A DNA stretch of 64,000 nucleotides. Origin: Zopfochytrium polystomum (taxonomy: Eukaryota; Chytridiomycota; Chytridiomycetes; Chytridiales; Chytridiaceae). Below the pieces are notes generated by a model. The model saw nothing but the letters and a program-made list of their open reading frames with translations, was not told the DNA's origin and made no database searches. Every line of letters starts with the position of its first letter. The first letter of the stretch is position 1. The translations under genes and the position numbers were made by a program. Shown in pieces: positions 39,901 to 50,204 of this stretch. The stretch is from the NCBI GenBank assembly GCA_025765615.1, contig JAIVFJ010000064.1, positions 62,001-126,000 of the forward strand, read 5' to 3'.

Positions 39901-41746
39901 GATGGCACATCCCTCCATAATAGTCTCGAATAGAACAGTGCCAGAAGGGCCGTCTGACTTTTTCTTTCCACCGGTTTGAATCGGGACACCAACCGGGGAC
40001 GATGGAGTTGCCGGCAGCCGGGAGATGCGGTCTGCCAGATCGGCTGTGTCCTCCACCCCATCAAAGAAGACATTCTTCCCAATGGCTCCTCTCACGACCG
40101 TCATTTTGTTTTGTGTGAGGGTCCCTGTTTTGTCGGAGCAAATAGTTGTAGCATTGCCCATAGTTTCGCAAGCACTCAACACCCGAACGAGGTTGTTATC
40201 CTTGAGCATTCGGGTAGTAGCATATGCGAGCGCCAATGTAACAGCTAGCGGCAATCCCTCTGGCACCGCAACAACCACGATTGTGATCGAGCTGATAAGG
40301 ATGCTAACAAGTCGTTGCGCAACTTCCGACCCTGATTCCTGAGCCGGTGTTGCCTCGCCAAATCCGCTTCCCTTCAAAACAGTAATGATGTACTTGAGAA
40401 GTAGCGTGCCAAACATGACGATCGCCACAGAAACACCGAATTTGGCTATTCTCTCCGCCAATCCGTCAAGTTTTACTTGAAGTGGTGTGTCTTCGGCTTC
40501 CGTTCGAAGAGCTGGGTGCAGGGAAAATAGACGGGTGAGAATTCCACAACAGAATCATCGATATTACCCATCATAGTTTTCCCAAAAAACGACCTTTCGC
40601 CTACAGCAGTCACAACATATTTGCCGACTCCTTCCAGGAGCTGTCGAAACGTAAGATGCTGCATCCAGGTCATCATACTGCTCACCTTAGAGCCAGAGAG
40701 GAAGAACGGGTCCTTGTCCTCATTCTTTTTCACCGCGTCTGTTTCACCAGTGGCAGAGGATTCATCGCAGCGAATACCCATTCCGCTGACAAACACACCA
40801 TCCGCTGCAATGACGTCTCCGGGTTCGAGGAGCAGTATGTCACCAACAACAATGTCATAGACGGAGACAAGCTGCGTTTTGCCATCACGAACAGCCTTAA
40901 GATAGCGGTCCTCTTTTTTCGCGTTCAGCTTTCGGAATTGGGCCTCCTTTTGCAAATCTGGAAAAGTGATGTCAAAACCCTTCAGAAGCAATAGAATCAA
41001 ACTCGTACCATTTACGGAAGAAGCAAGGACCACAACAAGCACTGCAACAAGAATAGAAAACCCTTCGATCCAGTGAATTTTTTGCTTGTCCGACTCCGGA
41101 GCGTCGGCTGCAACCGGTTTAAAGTCTTGATAGAGGCCGATTGCAAGGGAGACAACGGCCGAAATCGATAAAATAATCTGTCGTGGAAGTTCAGAAGTCA
41201 ATCATCCACAAAAATGTTGTTGTTTCCGTACCATGATCTTGTCGCTCAAGGCAGCAATCATGTCTGCAGAATTCAGTGAGCGCCGAAATTTGGCCACAAG
41301 GAAAATGACTCACATGAAAGCAGTCCTCGCGGCTTGACGGCGGGTAACGTATTCGCACCGAAGGCTTGCCTCCTCGTCTCTATTGAGATGGCAGGTACAC
41401 CCGCGGAATTGATGTCCACAGATGAAACGCCGTCGGGGTTCGCCCCTGACTGAGCTAAGGCAACAGTGCTGTCACCGATTGACGTTTTCACTAGCTGCTT
41501 AGAAGAGATGGGGAGAGATTTCGACATGTCGCCTTGCGTTGTGGCGAGGCCGAACTCTGGATGAACAGAAAGCCCGCTCAACAGAGCGGGAAGACCACCG
41601 AGCGCGACGAGCTTCTCGAAGTCTTTATGTGGAACCATCAGCTCTGAGAGCTTTTTGGCTGAGAAGGAGAAGCCCGGATGGGTCTCATCGTCGCGATCTG
41701 GCGAAGGCGTAGGAGACGGCGGTGACGCTGGGACGGGATCGGCCAT
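36927..41746 (-). CDS. PMC1: P-type Ca2+-transporting ATPase (P2B, PMC1/PMCA type)
   Basis: Multi-exon gene starting MADPVPASPP at 41746 and ending at 36927. Diagnostic parts in order: VDLDR-like N-domain and LLSYMIAALSDKIM across the first intron, LEPGDVIAADGVFV, GIRCDESSATGE, then TPLQVKLDGLAE restored by splicing at about 40600-40490. Next come VVAVPEGLPLAVTLALAY, the phosphorylation site ICSDKTGTLTQNKM, MVTGDNVMTARSIA and [21 protein letters not shown]. The C-terminal membrane helices follow (LLWVNLIMDTLAALALATEKP, TIIFNSFVLLQVFN). The pump exports or sequesters cytosolic Ca2+. A long C-terminal tail (about 200 residues) contains HWNTAIRTVQTELSVFRALR, positioned and patterned like the calmodulin-binding helix of animal and plant P2B pumps. 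The gene symbol is by family; yeast PMC1 is the nearest named relative. Confidence 0.9.
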
Positions 41747-41880
41747 CCTTTCGGCGCTTGGTGAGGCTGATCGTTCTGCTGAAGCCCAAAAGAGGACTTC
41801 ACACTGACTGAGACGGCAGCAAAGGGACCTTCGCACGAACACGCAAAATCGCCAAGAGATCTTCGTTTGCCTAGTCTGTC

Positions 41881-41995
41881 TCAAAAGGGAAGTCAGTCAC
41901 ACACACACCACTCTGTCTCGCTCTCTCTTTCTCTCACTCAATCTCTCTCTATCTCTCTCTCACGAACTACTCTCTCTGTCCTCTGTCTCTCAGTC
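41881..41995. repeat. CT-rich microsatellite in the divergent promoter region
   Basis: CA and CT/TC tracts lie about 140-250 bp upstream of the Ca2+ ATPase start and about 250 bp upstream of the CNNM-like gene. CT-rich leaders are common at the other genes of this window too. Confidence 0.75.
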
Positions 41996-42248
41996 TCTGC
42001 GGCCGTGTCTGTCTGTCTTCCCATGACATGACGGTTGGTTTGTTTGGGCCGAGAATAGAAACCAAGACTGGGCGTTGGACCAAGCCACGCCAGAAGACGA
42101 AAAAAAAAAAATGAAAAAAAGATGAAAAAGACAAGGGTGACAAGTCAAGTTTTTTTCTCCAATTGTTGTTTTTCCCTTTTGGCTTGCTGGTCGTTCTCCC
42201 ACGTCGCACGCTGTAAATCTCCCCCTGTTCTTCCCGCTCTTGTCCCAA

Positions 42249-44117
42249 ATGAACTCGAGTACCAATGGCAGCCTAGGTATCAGCAACTGCTGCAACAGTG
42301 AGCTCAATTGCCGTCGTCGTCGGAGGAGGAGCAGCAGCAGCAGTGGTGCGAGTTTGATCATCACCGCGGGAGCCGTTGTTGGCATTGCTGTCGCGCTTGC
42401 AACCACATCCTTCGCCCCCACACTCGCAAACCCAATCGCCTCCCCGGGCACGTCCGCCGAGGCGGCTTTACTTCGCCGTGCGGAAGGCCCCACTGCCAAT
42501 GGGAGCTCTGGAGCAGCGGGCGAAGAGCCAAAGTCCCCGGCGGTCGTTGCCATCTCAATCATTGTTATTGCCGTACTTGTGCTGATCGGCGGCCTTGTTG
42601 CGGGCCTCACTCTCGGCCTGATGTCCCTCAACGAGAGGGATCTTCGGATCTTGGAGTCCACCGGCTCTCCCGCCGAGAAGAAGGCCGCTGCCCGCATCAG
42701 CCCCATCCGCAAGAACGGCCACTTTCTACTTGTCACGCTCCTCCTGACCAACACGATTATCAACGAGACGCTTCCGATTCTCCTCGACAGTATCACAGGC
42801 GGCGGGTGGCAGGCCATCGTGCTTTCCACCGTTCTCGTCGTGCTCTTCGGCGAGATCATTCCCCAGGCCGTCTGCTCTCGCCACGGCCTCCTGATCGGCT
42901 CCACATTCTCGTGGTTCGTCCGCTTTCTCATGGTCGCCTTGTTCATCCTTTCCTGGCCGATCGCCAAACTTTTGGACTACCTCCTTGGCCACGACTCGGT
43001 CCTGTACAAGCGCACGGAGCTCCGCGAGCTGCTTGCTTTTCACGGCCAGGCCGCCGGCGGCGAGCTCACCCAGGACGAGGTCAAGATTATGCACGGCACT
43101 TTGGCTTTGGAGACGAAAAACGTGGCGACGGTCATGACGCATCTGGAAAAGGTGTTTGCCCTCCCGCTGGAAGCGAAGCTCGACCGACCGACCCTCAAAG
43201 CCATTCTGCGGGCCGGCCATTCTCGTATACCAGTCTACGAGAACGACGACAAGTCGAACATCACCTACCTATTGCTTGTAAAGACCATAATCATGAACGA
43301 CCCGGCAAAGGAGAATCCACTAAAGGACCAACACCTGCTGAAGGTCCCCTCTGCTCCAGAGACCATGTCGCTGCTGGACATGCTGAACGTGTTCCAAGAA
43401 GGCGCCAGCCACTTGGCCGTTGTCACCGGCGCAAATGGCAAGGCTGTGGGAATCGTGACCCTTGAGGACGTCATCGAAGAAATCATTCAGGAAGAGATCC
43501 TCGACGAAACCGACATCTACGTCGACGCCAACGACCGCTCCCAGCTAGCACAGCCCCGCAACGTCCTCCAGACAAACCGTGCAGCCCGCCTCCTCCTCGG
43601 CGCCGCGCCCGCGTCGGTGTCCCTGAAAAACAACCCCGGCAGCACCAGCTCCACCGCGCCAGACCCACCCGCCGTCGTCCTCACTCCCGCATCCCCCGCC
43701 GCCGCAACCGCCGCCGTCGGGAGTGTCGCAACCTCCACAACGTCGACCGCCGCCCCCGTCTCTCCCGTCTCCCACGGCTCCTCGTCGTCCTCCTCCTCTT
43801 CGTCATCTTCCTCCTCCTCACCGTCTGCGGCCGCGGCCTACCCCGCCTCGCCCATCGCCTCACCCCCCGCCACCCAAGAAGACCCGTCGGCGCAAGCCGC
43901 ACCCGCCGGTCCAGCCGCGCCGCGATTCCTCTTCTCCCATCGCGCACAGCAGCAAAAGCAAAAACAACAGCAGCAGCAGCAAGAACACGCCGCTGCGCAA
44001 TTCCCCGCCGTCGCCGCCTCGTCCACCGACTCGCGCGACGGAAGCCTCCGCGACGACTTTGATGACGGCGGCCGCGCGCGGTCGTCGCCCGAGCCGTTTT
44101 TGGCCTCCGGCTCTTAA
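42249..44117 (+). CDS. CNNM/MAM3-like DUF21-CBS membrane protein
   Basis: Single exon of 622 residues from ATG 42249. A hydrophobic segment at about 32-55 (LIITAGAVVGIAVALATT) may be a signal anchor. The DUF21 transmembrane domain runs from about residue 100, with VAISIIVIAVLVLIGGLVAG, LGLMSLNERDLRIL, LLTNTIINETLPILLDS and VVLFGEIIPQAVCSRHGL. A cytosolic CBS pair follows (VMTHLEKVFALP...HSRIPVYE..., then HLAVVTGANGKAVGIVTLEDVIEEII). The family (human CNNM, yeast Mam3) is linked to Mg2+/Mn2+ homeostasis and, in yeast, to the vacuolar membrane. The last 190 residues are a Ser/Ala/Pro/Gln low-complexity tail. Confidence 0.9.
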   Translation: MNSSTNGSLGISNCCNSELNCRRRRRRSSSSSGASLIITAGAVVGIAVALATTSFAPTLANPIASPGTSAEAALLRRAEGPTANGSSGAAGEEPKSPAVVAISIIVIAVLVLIGGLVAGLTLGLMSLNERDLRILESTGSPAEKKAAARISPIRKNGHFLLVTLLLTNTIINETLPILLDSITGGGWQAIVLSTVLVVLFGEIIPQAVCSRHGLLIGSTFSWFVRFLMVALFILSWPIAKLLDYLLGHDSVLYKRTELRELLAFHGQAAGGELTQDEVKIMHGTLALETKNVATVMTHLEKVFALPLEAKLDRPTLKAILRAGHSRIPVYENDDKSNITYLLLVKTIIMNDPAKENPLKDQHLLKVPSAPETMSLLDMLNVFQEGASHLAVVTGANGKAVGIVTLEDVIEEIIQEEILDETDIYVDANDRSQLAQPRNVLQTNRAARLLLGAAPASVSLKNNPGSTSSTAPDPPAVVLTPASPAAATAAVGSVATSTTSTAAPVSPVSHGSSSSSSSSSSSSSSPSAAAAYPASPIASPPATQEDPSAQAAPAGPAAPRFLFSHRAQQQKQKQQQQQQEHAAAQFPAVAASSTDSRDGSLRDDFDDGGRARSSPEPFLASGS

Positions 44118-44365
44118 CAGAGAGAAATACACAACCAAAGAAAAAAAAAAGAAAAAAAAGCCCGAGTATATTAAAGAAAGAATATCCCCGTTCTCAGTAA
44201 AAAAGGGGGGTCGCATCCCCCTTTCAGTACCCACAGTCCTCCTGTGATTCTGTTTCTTCAAGACTCCATGACAAGAGGGGGTTTTTTGTTGTTACCACTT
44301 GACTACTTCCTTTCGGTTTCTCGGCGTTCCCCTTTCCGCGTTCTGTTCTACGGGAAAACTACTAT

Positions 44366-44414
<49 letters not shown>

Positions 44415-45028
44415 TGAATTAGTAAGTTAATAGCCTCTCTTTTCGGTGTTGGTCGATGCAACGTATGAGGGCAATTGGTGCCAGATGAGCAACCAAAAAC
44501 TTAAAAAAAGAAATGAAAACGAAAGAATTAAAAAGTGGAGAGTACCCTGGAAACAGCGGCAAACATACCAAGACTTTCCCCCCCACACCCAAGTCACACC
44601 CTGCTTTTTACCTCGGTCCGCACACATGCTTGCCATTCTTTGCAAACAAAGAGAAGGACAGAGTCAGTGGACAGGTGAAAATCAACTTGGCTGCAGCACT
44701 ACGCTACCACCGTACTCCTCTTTACGGTAATACGATGTACTTCTGTTCTTGTGCGGACAAAACCGACAGAAAGCAAACATGAAACAGAATAAAAGAAAAT
44801 CAGGGAAAAATTTGGAATGGAGACTTAAAGAGAGGGAGAGGCTGAGGGGGAGAGAGAGGTACATCAAGAAACACCCGCATAAAACAAGGAGAGCGCGCGC
44901 AGAGAGCGCGAGCGTCAATAGTAAGGATTTTTGCACATCAAGCACGGATCTGTGGAGAAGCGAAGAGAGCCTAACGAAGAAAGCCTAATGGGGGTCCTCC
45001 GCTACTCCCAGAGCCCCTTGATTACTGT
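44118..45028. other. Intergenic, no gene seen, with CT microsatellite
   Basis: A pure CT dinucleotide run lies at about 44367-44411, and A-rich sequence follows the CNNM-like stop. The stretch separates the convergent CNNM-like and TMEM184-like genes. Short frames lack support. Confidence 0.6.
44367..44411. repeat. CT dinucleotide microsatellite
   Basis: About 22 uninterrupted CT units, followed by CCC. Confidence 0.95.
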
Positions 45029-46697
45029 TTACCCCCGCATCTGTGCATTAAACAAAGCCTCCCCCGCCGCGCTGTTGCTTGCCTCCTCCTCCTCCACAGT
45101 TTGCCTGTCGCCCGCCAGCGTCCGTCCGGACTGGTCCGTCTCGGCCGCCTTCTTCTTGCCCCCCAGGCCGAGCGTGCCGCGTGCCGCCGCCGCGCCCTTG
45201 GCCTCGTACACGAGATGCTGCCCGCTGTGATACATGTCCCTCGCAAGGTCCATGGGATTGAGGCACCTGCCCAGCGCGCGCCAGACGCTCGTGCGCGCCT
45301 GGCTGCGGCCCGCGACAAGACGCTCTTCGTCCTCGACCAGCTCATACTCGGTGGCGCTGAAGCTCCAGTGGTGGTAGATGGAGGCCGCCAACATTTCGAG
45401 ACATACAAGCATAGACTGGATGCCGTTTGCTACGTTGGTGCGAGTCCAGAACTGTGCACCGTGGATTACGTTGTAGTGTGCAAGGACCGACAGAATCATG
45501 CCCTGCCATAGGGTGAACAGAATAACGATCTTGATGGACAGGAACTGGAAATGGGGCGAGGTCAAACTCAGGACACAATCGAGGTACAAAAAAAAAAGTA
45601 GCCACGCAAAGCAGCCTGCCAGCAAGCCACGTAATGACGAACCTTTGGCAATGGTTTGTACTCGGCAATATCATCCTTGATAGTAAAGTAGATCACAATG
45701 AGTCCGTACATCGCTGCCGACACTGAGGTGGTGTTCAGCGCCATGTACCAAAAGTGACCGTACATTGGGCTCATAGACTCTGCACAAAATTTCGACAAAA
45801 GCTGCGAGACGACGGCGACCGCTGTCATGAGAGGCCTCACGACCACGTACTGCAAGACCAGCGTGCGCATTCTCCGGAGAAACGTCGGGGTTGTGGGGTC
45901 ATAATAACCAAGGCAGCAAAACGGAATGGGAAAAGGCATCCGCCGCGGTTTCGACGCAAGGGCCAGTCGCTGCACGTGCAAAGTGTCTCCAAGAAACTGC
46001 ATGATGAGCGAAAAGAACGAGTAGACGACCAAAGACTCGTAACAGTCGCGAATGACGTTGTAGTAGACAGCTCTGGTGTAGTACCGGAACGAAAACCAGG
46101 AAATGATGGCGTAGACGGGAACGATCAGCAGGATGCGGACAATGTGAACCTTTTTTTTTTTTTTTTTGTTCGGGGAGACGGTTAGCAGGGCAAAGAGCCA
46201 GAGAAATCAAACCTGCTGCAGTGGCTTGTGGAAAGATCGGAGGTGCTTGTACACAAGCACCAGCGAAATGATGGTGGCCAGCCCGGCGGCGATTCCGCAA
46301 GCCACCCACGCATAAGTGTGAAGCTCCAGGCTGAACAGAGAAGAAGGGTCTGACAGGTCGATTCCGGTCCATGGTTGGATGGACGATGGATTGTCCTGTT
46401 CGAGAGGCACAAAAAAAGCGAGGAGAGAGGTGAGGAGGCAGTTGTCGCAAATACAACAGCAAGCGAAAAACAGAAAAAAAGGGAGAATAGGATCGATCGC
46501 TGCTTCTGCCGCCCCCGCTGGGTTCTTCTCACCTCGCACACGACCTTCACAGAGTCGGCGGAATCGGCCGTCGACGTCGACGATGAAGACGGCGCGGTGG
46601 AAGTGGCTGTGGTGGTGGTCGCTGCTCCGGCCGCAGCGCCCGAGACCGACAACGACGATGAGCCGCTCAGGGCCGCAAGCATCCGCCCAAACGACAT
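45029..46697 (-). CDS. TMEM184/OST-alpha family (DUF300) membrane protein
   Basis: Four exons. Exon 1 starts at 46697 (MSFGRMLAAL, Ser/Thr/Ala-rich) and ends at a GTGAGA donor after Val-Cys-Glu. Exon 2 starts DNPSSIQPWTGIDL; exon 3 starts VHIVRILLIVPVYAI; exon 4 starts FLSIKIVILFTLWQGM. Splice phases agree. The family features are clear: a first helix followed by HLRSFHKP, FRYYTRAVYYNVIRDCYESLVVYSF, the Cys-rich CCLG turn, VLQYVVVRPLMT and the IKIVILFTLWQ helix. Seven membrane helices are expected. Relatives include organic-solute transporter alpha and fungal vacuolar or endosomal proteins; the transport substrate is unknown. The C-terminal tail is charged and ends at 45029. Confidence 0.88.
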
Positions 46698-46845
46698 TTT
46701 TTTCAACTTCTTTTTCTCGTTCGTGAGGCCTGGAATCCATTGATTGTACTGACGCCTCACCCTTTTTGGAAAGTGGTCGCTCAATGAAGTGTGTGGCTGT
46801 GGCGTCCTCGCTTTGTGCAGACACACACACACACACACACGGTCA

Positions 46846-46880
<35 letters not shown>

Positions 46881-47599
46881 GTCAAGGCAGTAGACAGGCA
46901 GACAGATAGGCAGACATATAGCGCGGACATGCAACCAACCCTGAAAGACTGGGTGGGTGTGTTGTTGCGCTCCTGTGTCGTCCAACAACTATTTTTGCTG
47001 GACTGTTCTCCTTTAGCACAGCCGCATGAGCGCAGAGCGCGCTTCTTTTTTTTTTTTTTTTTCTTTTTTTTTTTTTTCTTTCTTTCTTTCTTTCCGCTCT
47101 CCGCCTTCGTAAGGCCAACTTTACTGGTGAGATGTTGTAGCTCCTCCTGACGTCCAGCCGAAGGCCCGCAAGGTTGAGTACGACAAACTGTTCTGTGCTG
47201 TGAAGCTTCGACAGCCCAAGCACACACCACCTGGTCGTAAGCCACAACCAAACTGAAGCGTGTCAGACTTGAAATTCGAACAAAGCAACCCAAGCACGCA
47301 ACCTCAACCAAGGAAAAACCGAGCCCCCTTAAGACAGAAGCAAGCACGGTGTGGTCACCAGAGTCAGTGAAAAGGCTGGGACCATCAGCGGGCCGCCGAT
47401 TCGGACAATCAGTCATGGCGTCGCCAAACTTTGCCGGAGGATTCACGACTTTTGCTGCCCCTCCCGCTTGGCCAATCCCTGGTACGATCCACGACAGGAA
47501 GAGAGGCGAACAACTAACGGTGCGGCGAGCAAATTGGCGAGGTTGGTGTGCTTCTTCCTCATGATTCAACTTTGACACCAGCCATTTTAGGGTAACCGT
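46698..47599. other. Gene-free, microsatellites and poly-T
   Basis: AC run at 46820-46840, CAGA tetranucleotide run at 46846-46881, and poly-T/TTTC tract at 47044-47092. A 265-codon minus-strand frame spans all these repeats and is judged non-coding. Likely promoter of the TMEM184-like gene at the left edge. Confidence 0.6.
46820..46881. repeat. AC and CAGA microsatellites
   Basis: About 10 AC units are followed after five bases by nine CAGA units. Confidence 0.9.
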
Positions 47600-49846
47600 G
47601 CGCGATGCTTCGTGCTATACGACGGCTCTAATCTCTGACTAGCAACAGGCAGAAAGCGAATGTGAAAAATTAAATTCCGCGTTGAAGTCTTGTAAAAGTG
47701 ACTTTGACGCACCCCGCACTCAAACAGCTCTTGTGAGACTGTGCTCTCTAAATCCTCACCCTGGGCTATGGGTGGCAAATAGAGCAATGGCCTAAATACC
47801 AATCCTGAAGAGTGAAAAAGGGCAAAAAGGAGATGTCTAGGGGTCACTAGACAGGACAGTGTATTTGGAGTCTTAAGAAGCCCAAGAAACACAAAGAAAC
47901 TCTCTTATTACACACAAAGAGAAGACTCTCACACTCAGACCAAAGGCAACTGTGAAAAGGTGGCACACTAGCAAAGAATGTGCAGGGTTCTCTGGTCCAT
48001 GACACAGAGTGGGCCCAATGGGAGGCAAAAGCCAAAGCCAAAGGGGACCAGGAAATCCAGTAACAATGCTGGAGGTGCAAGATGCAGCAAGCTCCAGGAA
48101 GCGGCACTAAGTGCAGCACTCCAATCCAACTGAAGAAGACAAGAGAGTGGGGAGGAAAGTGGCCAGACCCTGGTCTGTTGGAGCCACCACCATGGAGCAA
48201 GGCTCCCTCTCTGTCAAAGACAAGCCCTAAGTTGGAGGGGGTTGGACACAAAGGGCAAACACAAGGAACAGTTAGTGTGCAGAGGTGTCTGTTGAATTAA
48301 ATCAGAACTGTTTTCCACTTAACAGAACCAGACACAACTTGTCTCACTCCAAGGAGAAGTTCCAACTCAATCCAAGGAGGGGGCACACAGGGGTGGGAGA
48401 CAGTGGGACTCTTCTTACTTCATCCTACTAGGACACAGACATCTGCTTCACCAAGCCAGAGGAATTCCCTATCTTAGAAGCAAGGAAGGTTAACACCCAC
48501 TCCCTCACCCAAATGTGGCACCATGACATCACAGGCATTAATCTGAGAGAAAGAGGGTCTGAACCAAGTGAAGACCAGGCCCACCAGAGGCCACAGGAGC
48601 CAACAACCAGGGAGGAGGGGGCATACCTGAGAGACCATTCCTGCAGCAGTACCTGACCAGACAGCTCATTCATATCCCCTTGAGAGACCTGGATTTGACT
48701 AGATGTATTGACAGGAACCTAGAGGCACCACCACAGATTTACCCTCCATCCTTCCATCACCAAGTGGCTCCTACCCAGTCCAACCTAAACAGCATGCAGA
48801 ATTGGTGAGATGCACTGGGGCTTGAACCCAGCACACTGCCATCATGGCCAAGAGGACTTCAACCTCCTGTCACACACCAGGGGACTGCCACCCCCAGCTC
48901 TACATACAGTCAGGAAGAAAAGGGCAGGCAAGGGACTTCAGGCACAGGTTCTCACAGTCAACAAGATGGGGGGCAGCTGCTTAAATAGGAAAGGGTTGGA
49001 ATCAGCAGGGTGAAGGAAGAAGGAAGGGAAAAGAGGGGAAAACATATACAAAAGAACAAAACAATAAATAAAACAGCAAAGAAGAGAGAGGAGGAGTGAG
49101 TCACCAAACAATGGGGCTGAGACATCAAACAAGGAAGACAGCTCAGAGAATCATGGAGCATTTCTTGGCATCAGCTGCCAAGAAAGATGGAGGAGATGGA
49201 GAGAGCTGGTTGGTGCAAAGAGGAAGACAGTCACTCTCAGCCACACAAGAAAAGACACAGACAGAGACAACAAGGAATAAATAAAAGAGAAAACAGGAAA
49301 AACAGGAAAAACAGGATAAATTACTAATTGGAAAAATAAGTAAAAATCACCAATGAAAAGATAAAGAAAAACCCTGTGATCTCATACCCTTTTATGAGGT
49401 ATTACATCATGGTAGCAGGTGGTAGAGCTTGTTAGCTTTGCCATCATCTTGTTAACTCTGTCCATCTGGGCTTAGCACTTCTCCCACAGAAGTGTTTCAG
49501 TCCTAAGTCATTTCCAAAAGTGAGGGGCCATTGGCCAGGCATAGTAGGACTTTGCATTTCTGCCCAGTCTGTCAACTAGCATGTCTCAAACTTGGCACCT
49601 TCCCAATTGAAGGGAGCGCTCTAACCACTGAGCAAGGGAGCCTTGTATCAGCAATTAGATTCAAGACTGAGTCTTTCTGTCTGCAACATCGCCAATAATA
49701 AATAATAATGGTAGAGCTCAGAGGCAGACATACGGAGCCAGTCAGAGGCCGTATGGAAACCCAATAAATAATAAGAGAGTAGGAATCCAAGCCTAGTCAC
49801 GTTTTGCCAGCAAAACGCGGGTCGAGACGGGGTGGTAATCCTCACA
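47600..49846. other. Purine-rich gene-free stretch left of the LTR array
   Basis: About 2.2 kb with frequent AAG/AGG/CCA words and no ORF over 135 codons on either strand with motifs. It has the look of old repetitive sequence. A tRNA-like relic is annotated at 49571-49642, and at 48816-48850 the minus strand has a T-arm-like hairpin (CTGGG TTCAAGC CCCAG). A non-autonomous element is possible but boundaries were not found. Confidence 0.35.
49571..49642 (-). other. tRNA-like relic (A-box side well kept)
   Basis: On the minus strand GGCTCCC-TT-GCTC-AGTGGTTA-GAGC reproduces an acceptor strand and a D-arm with a perfect GCTC/GAGC stem. This is followed by an anticodon-type hairpin with loop TTCAATT. 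The T-arm and the 3' acceptor strand do not pair, so it is not a functional tRNA. It resembles the 5' part of a tRNA-derived SINE or a tRNA pseudogene. Confidence 0.45.
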
Positions 49847-49851
49847 ATTAC
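49847..49851. repeat. Target-site duplication ATTAC, left
   Basis: ATTAC directly precedes the left LTR and is repeated directly after the right LTR (60109-60113). Confidence 0.8.
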
Positions 49852-49960
49852 TGTCAGGAACAGGGCAGGACAGGACAAGGCAGACAAGGAACTGAGAGGA
49901 GTGATGATTGTATTGGAAACAATAATTCACTTGAGGGATGGGACAGGTCCCCCATCCCCC

Positions 49961-49967
49961 TTTTATA
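49961..49967 (-). promoter_or_regulatory. TATA box of the LTR
   Basis: TATAAAA on the minus strand, about 30 bases upstream of the AAGTGAATTAT sequence at 49932-49922. That sequence would form the mRNA 5' end if the element self-primes. The same layout is repeated in LTR 2 and LTR 3. Confidence 0.6.
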
Positions 49968-50077
49968 CCTTTTGAGAGTGTTCCTTGTCAAGACTCCAAG
50001 AAAGTTCCAGAAAGAGCAATTAGTAATGCAATGATACCAATGATACCAATGACAACAAGACAAGTCAGGAAAGCAAA

Positions 50078-50188
50078 GAAGGTTCCAGAAGGTTCCACAA
50101 GGTTCCATGAAGGAAAGTTCTAGAAGGTTCCAGAAGGTTCCAGAAGGTTCCATGAAGGAATGTTCTGGAAGGTTCCAGAGGTTTCCAG
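50078..50188 (-). promoter_or_regulatory. Heat-shock-element-like GAA/TTC array in the LTR
   Basis: Alternating GAA and TTC blocks at 5-bp periodicity (GAAGGTTCCAGAAGGTTCC repeated) form several perfect nGAAnnTTCn units. They lie 100-200 bp upstream of the TATA box in U3. This is the binding pattern of heat-shock factor trimers; regulation by heat or stress is inferred. Confidence 0.6.
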
Positions 50189-50204
50189 AGGGTGATTCAT
50201 AACA

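Larger units (their letters stand above)
49852..50204 (-). repeat. LTR 1 (353 bp), 3' LTR of the left element
   Basis: Begins TGTCAGG and ends CATAACA on the plus strand, with TG...CA ends. By eye it is identical to LTR 3 and differs from LTR 2 at two positions. On the coding (minus) strand it has a TATAAAA box at 49967-49961 and a GAA/TTC array at about 50078-50188. Confidence 0.93.

Noticed and set aside
46781..47578. 265-codon minus-strand frame
   Set aside because: It crosses poly-T, CAGA and AC repeats, giving poly-Lys and Cys/Leu/Ser periodic peptide; no domain.
48816..48890. Possible tRNA gene on the minus strand
   Set aside because: Only a T-arm-like hairpin is present; no matching acceptor or D-arm was found upstream.
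50078..50188. Repeated GGTTCCAGAA units as CRISPR or minisatellite
   Set aside because: There is no spacer structure; 5-bp alternation of GAA and TTC inside an LTR promoter is better explained as heat-shock elements.
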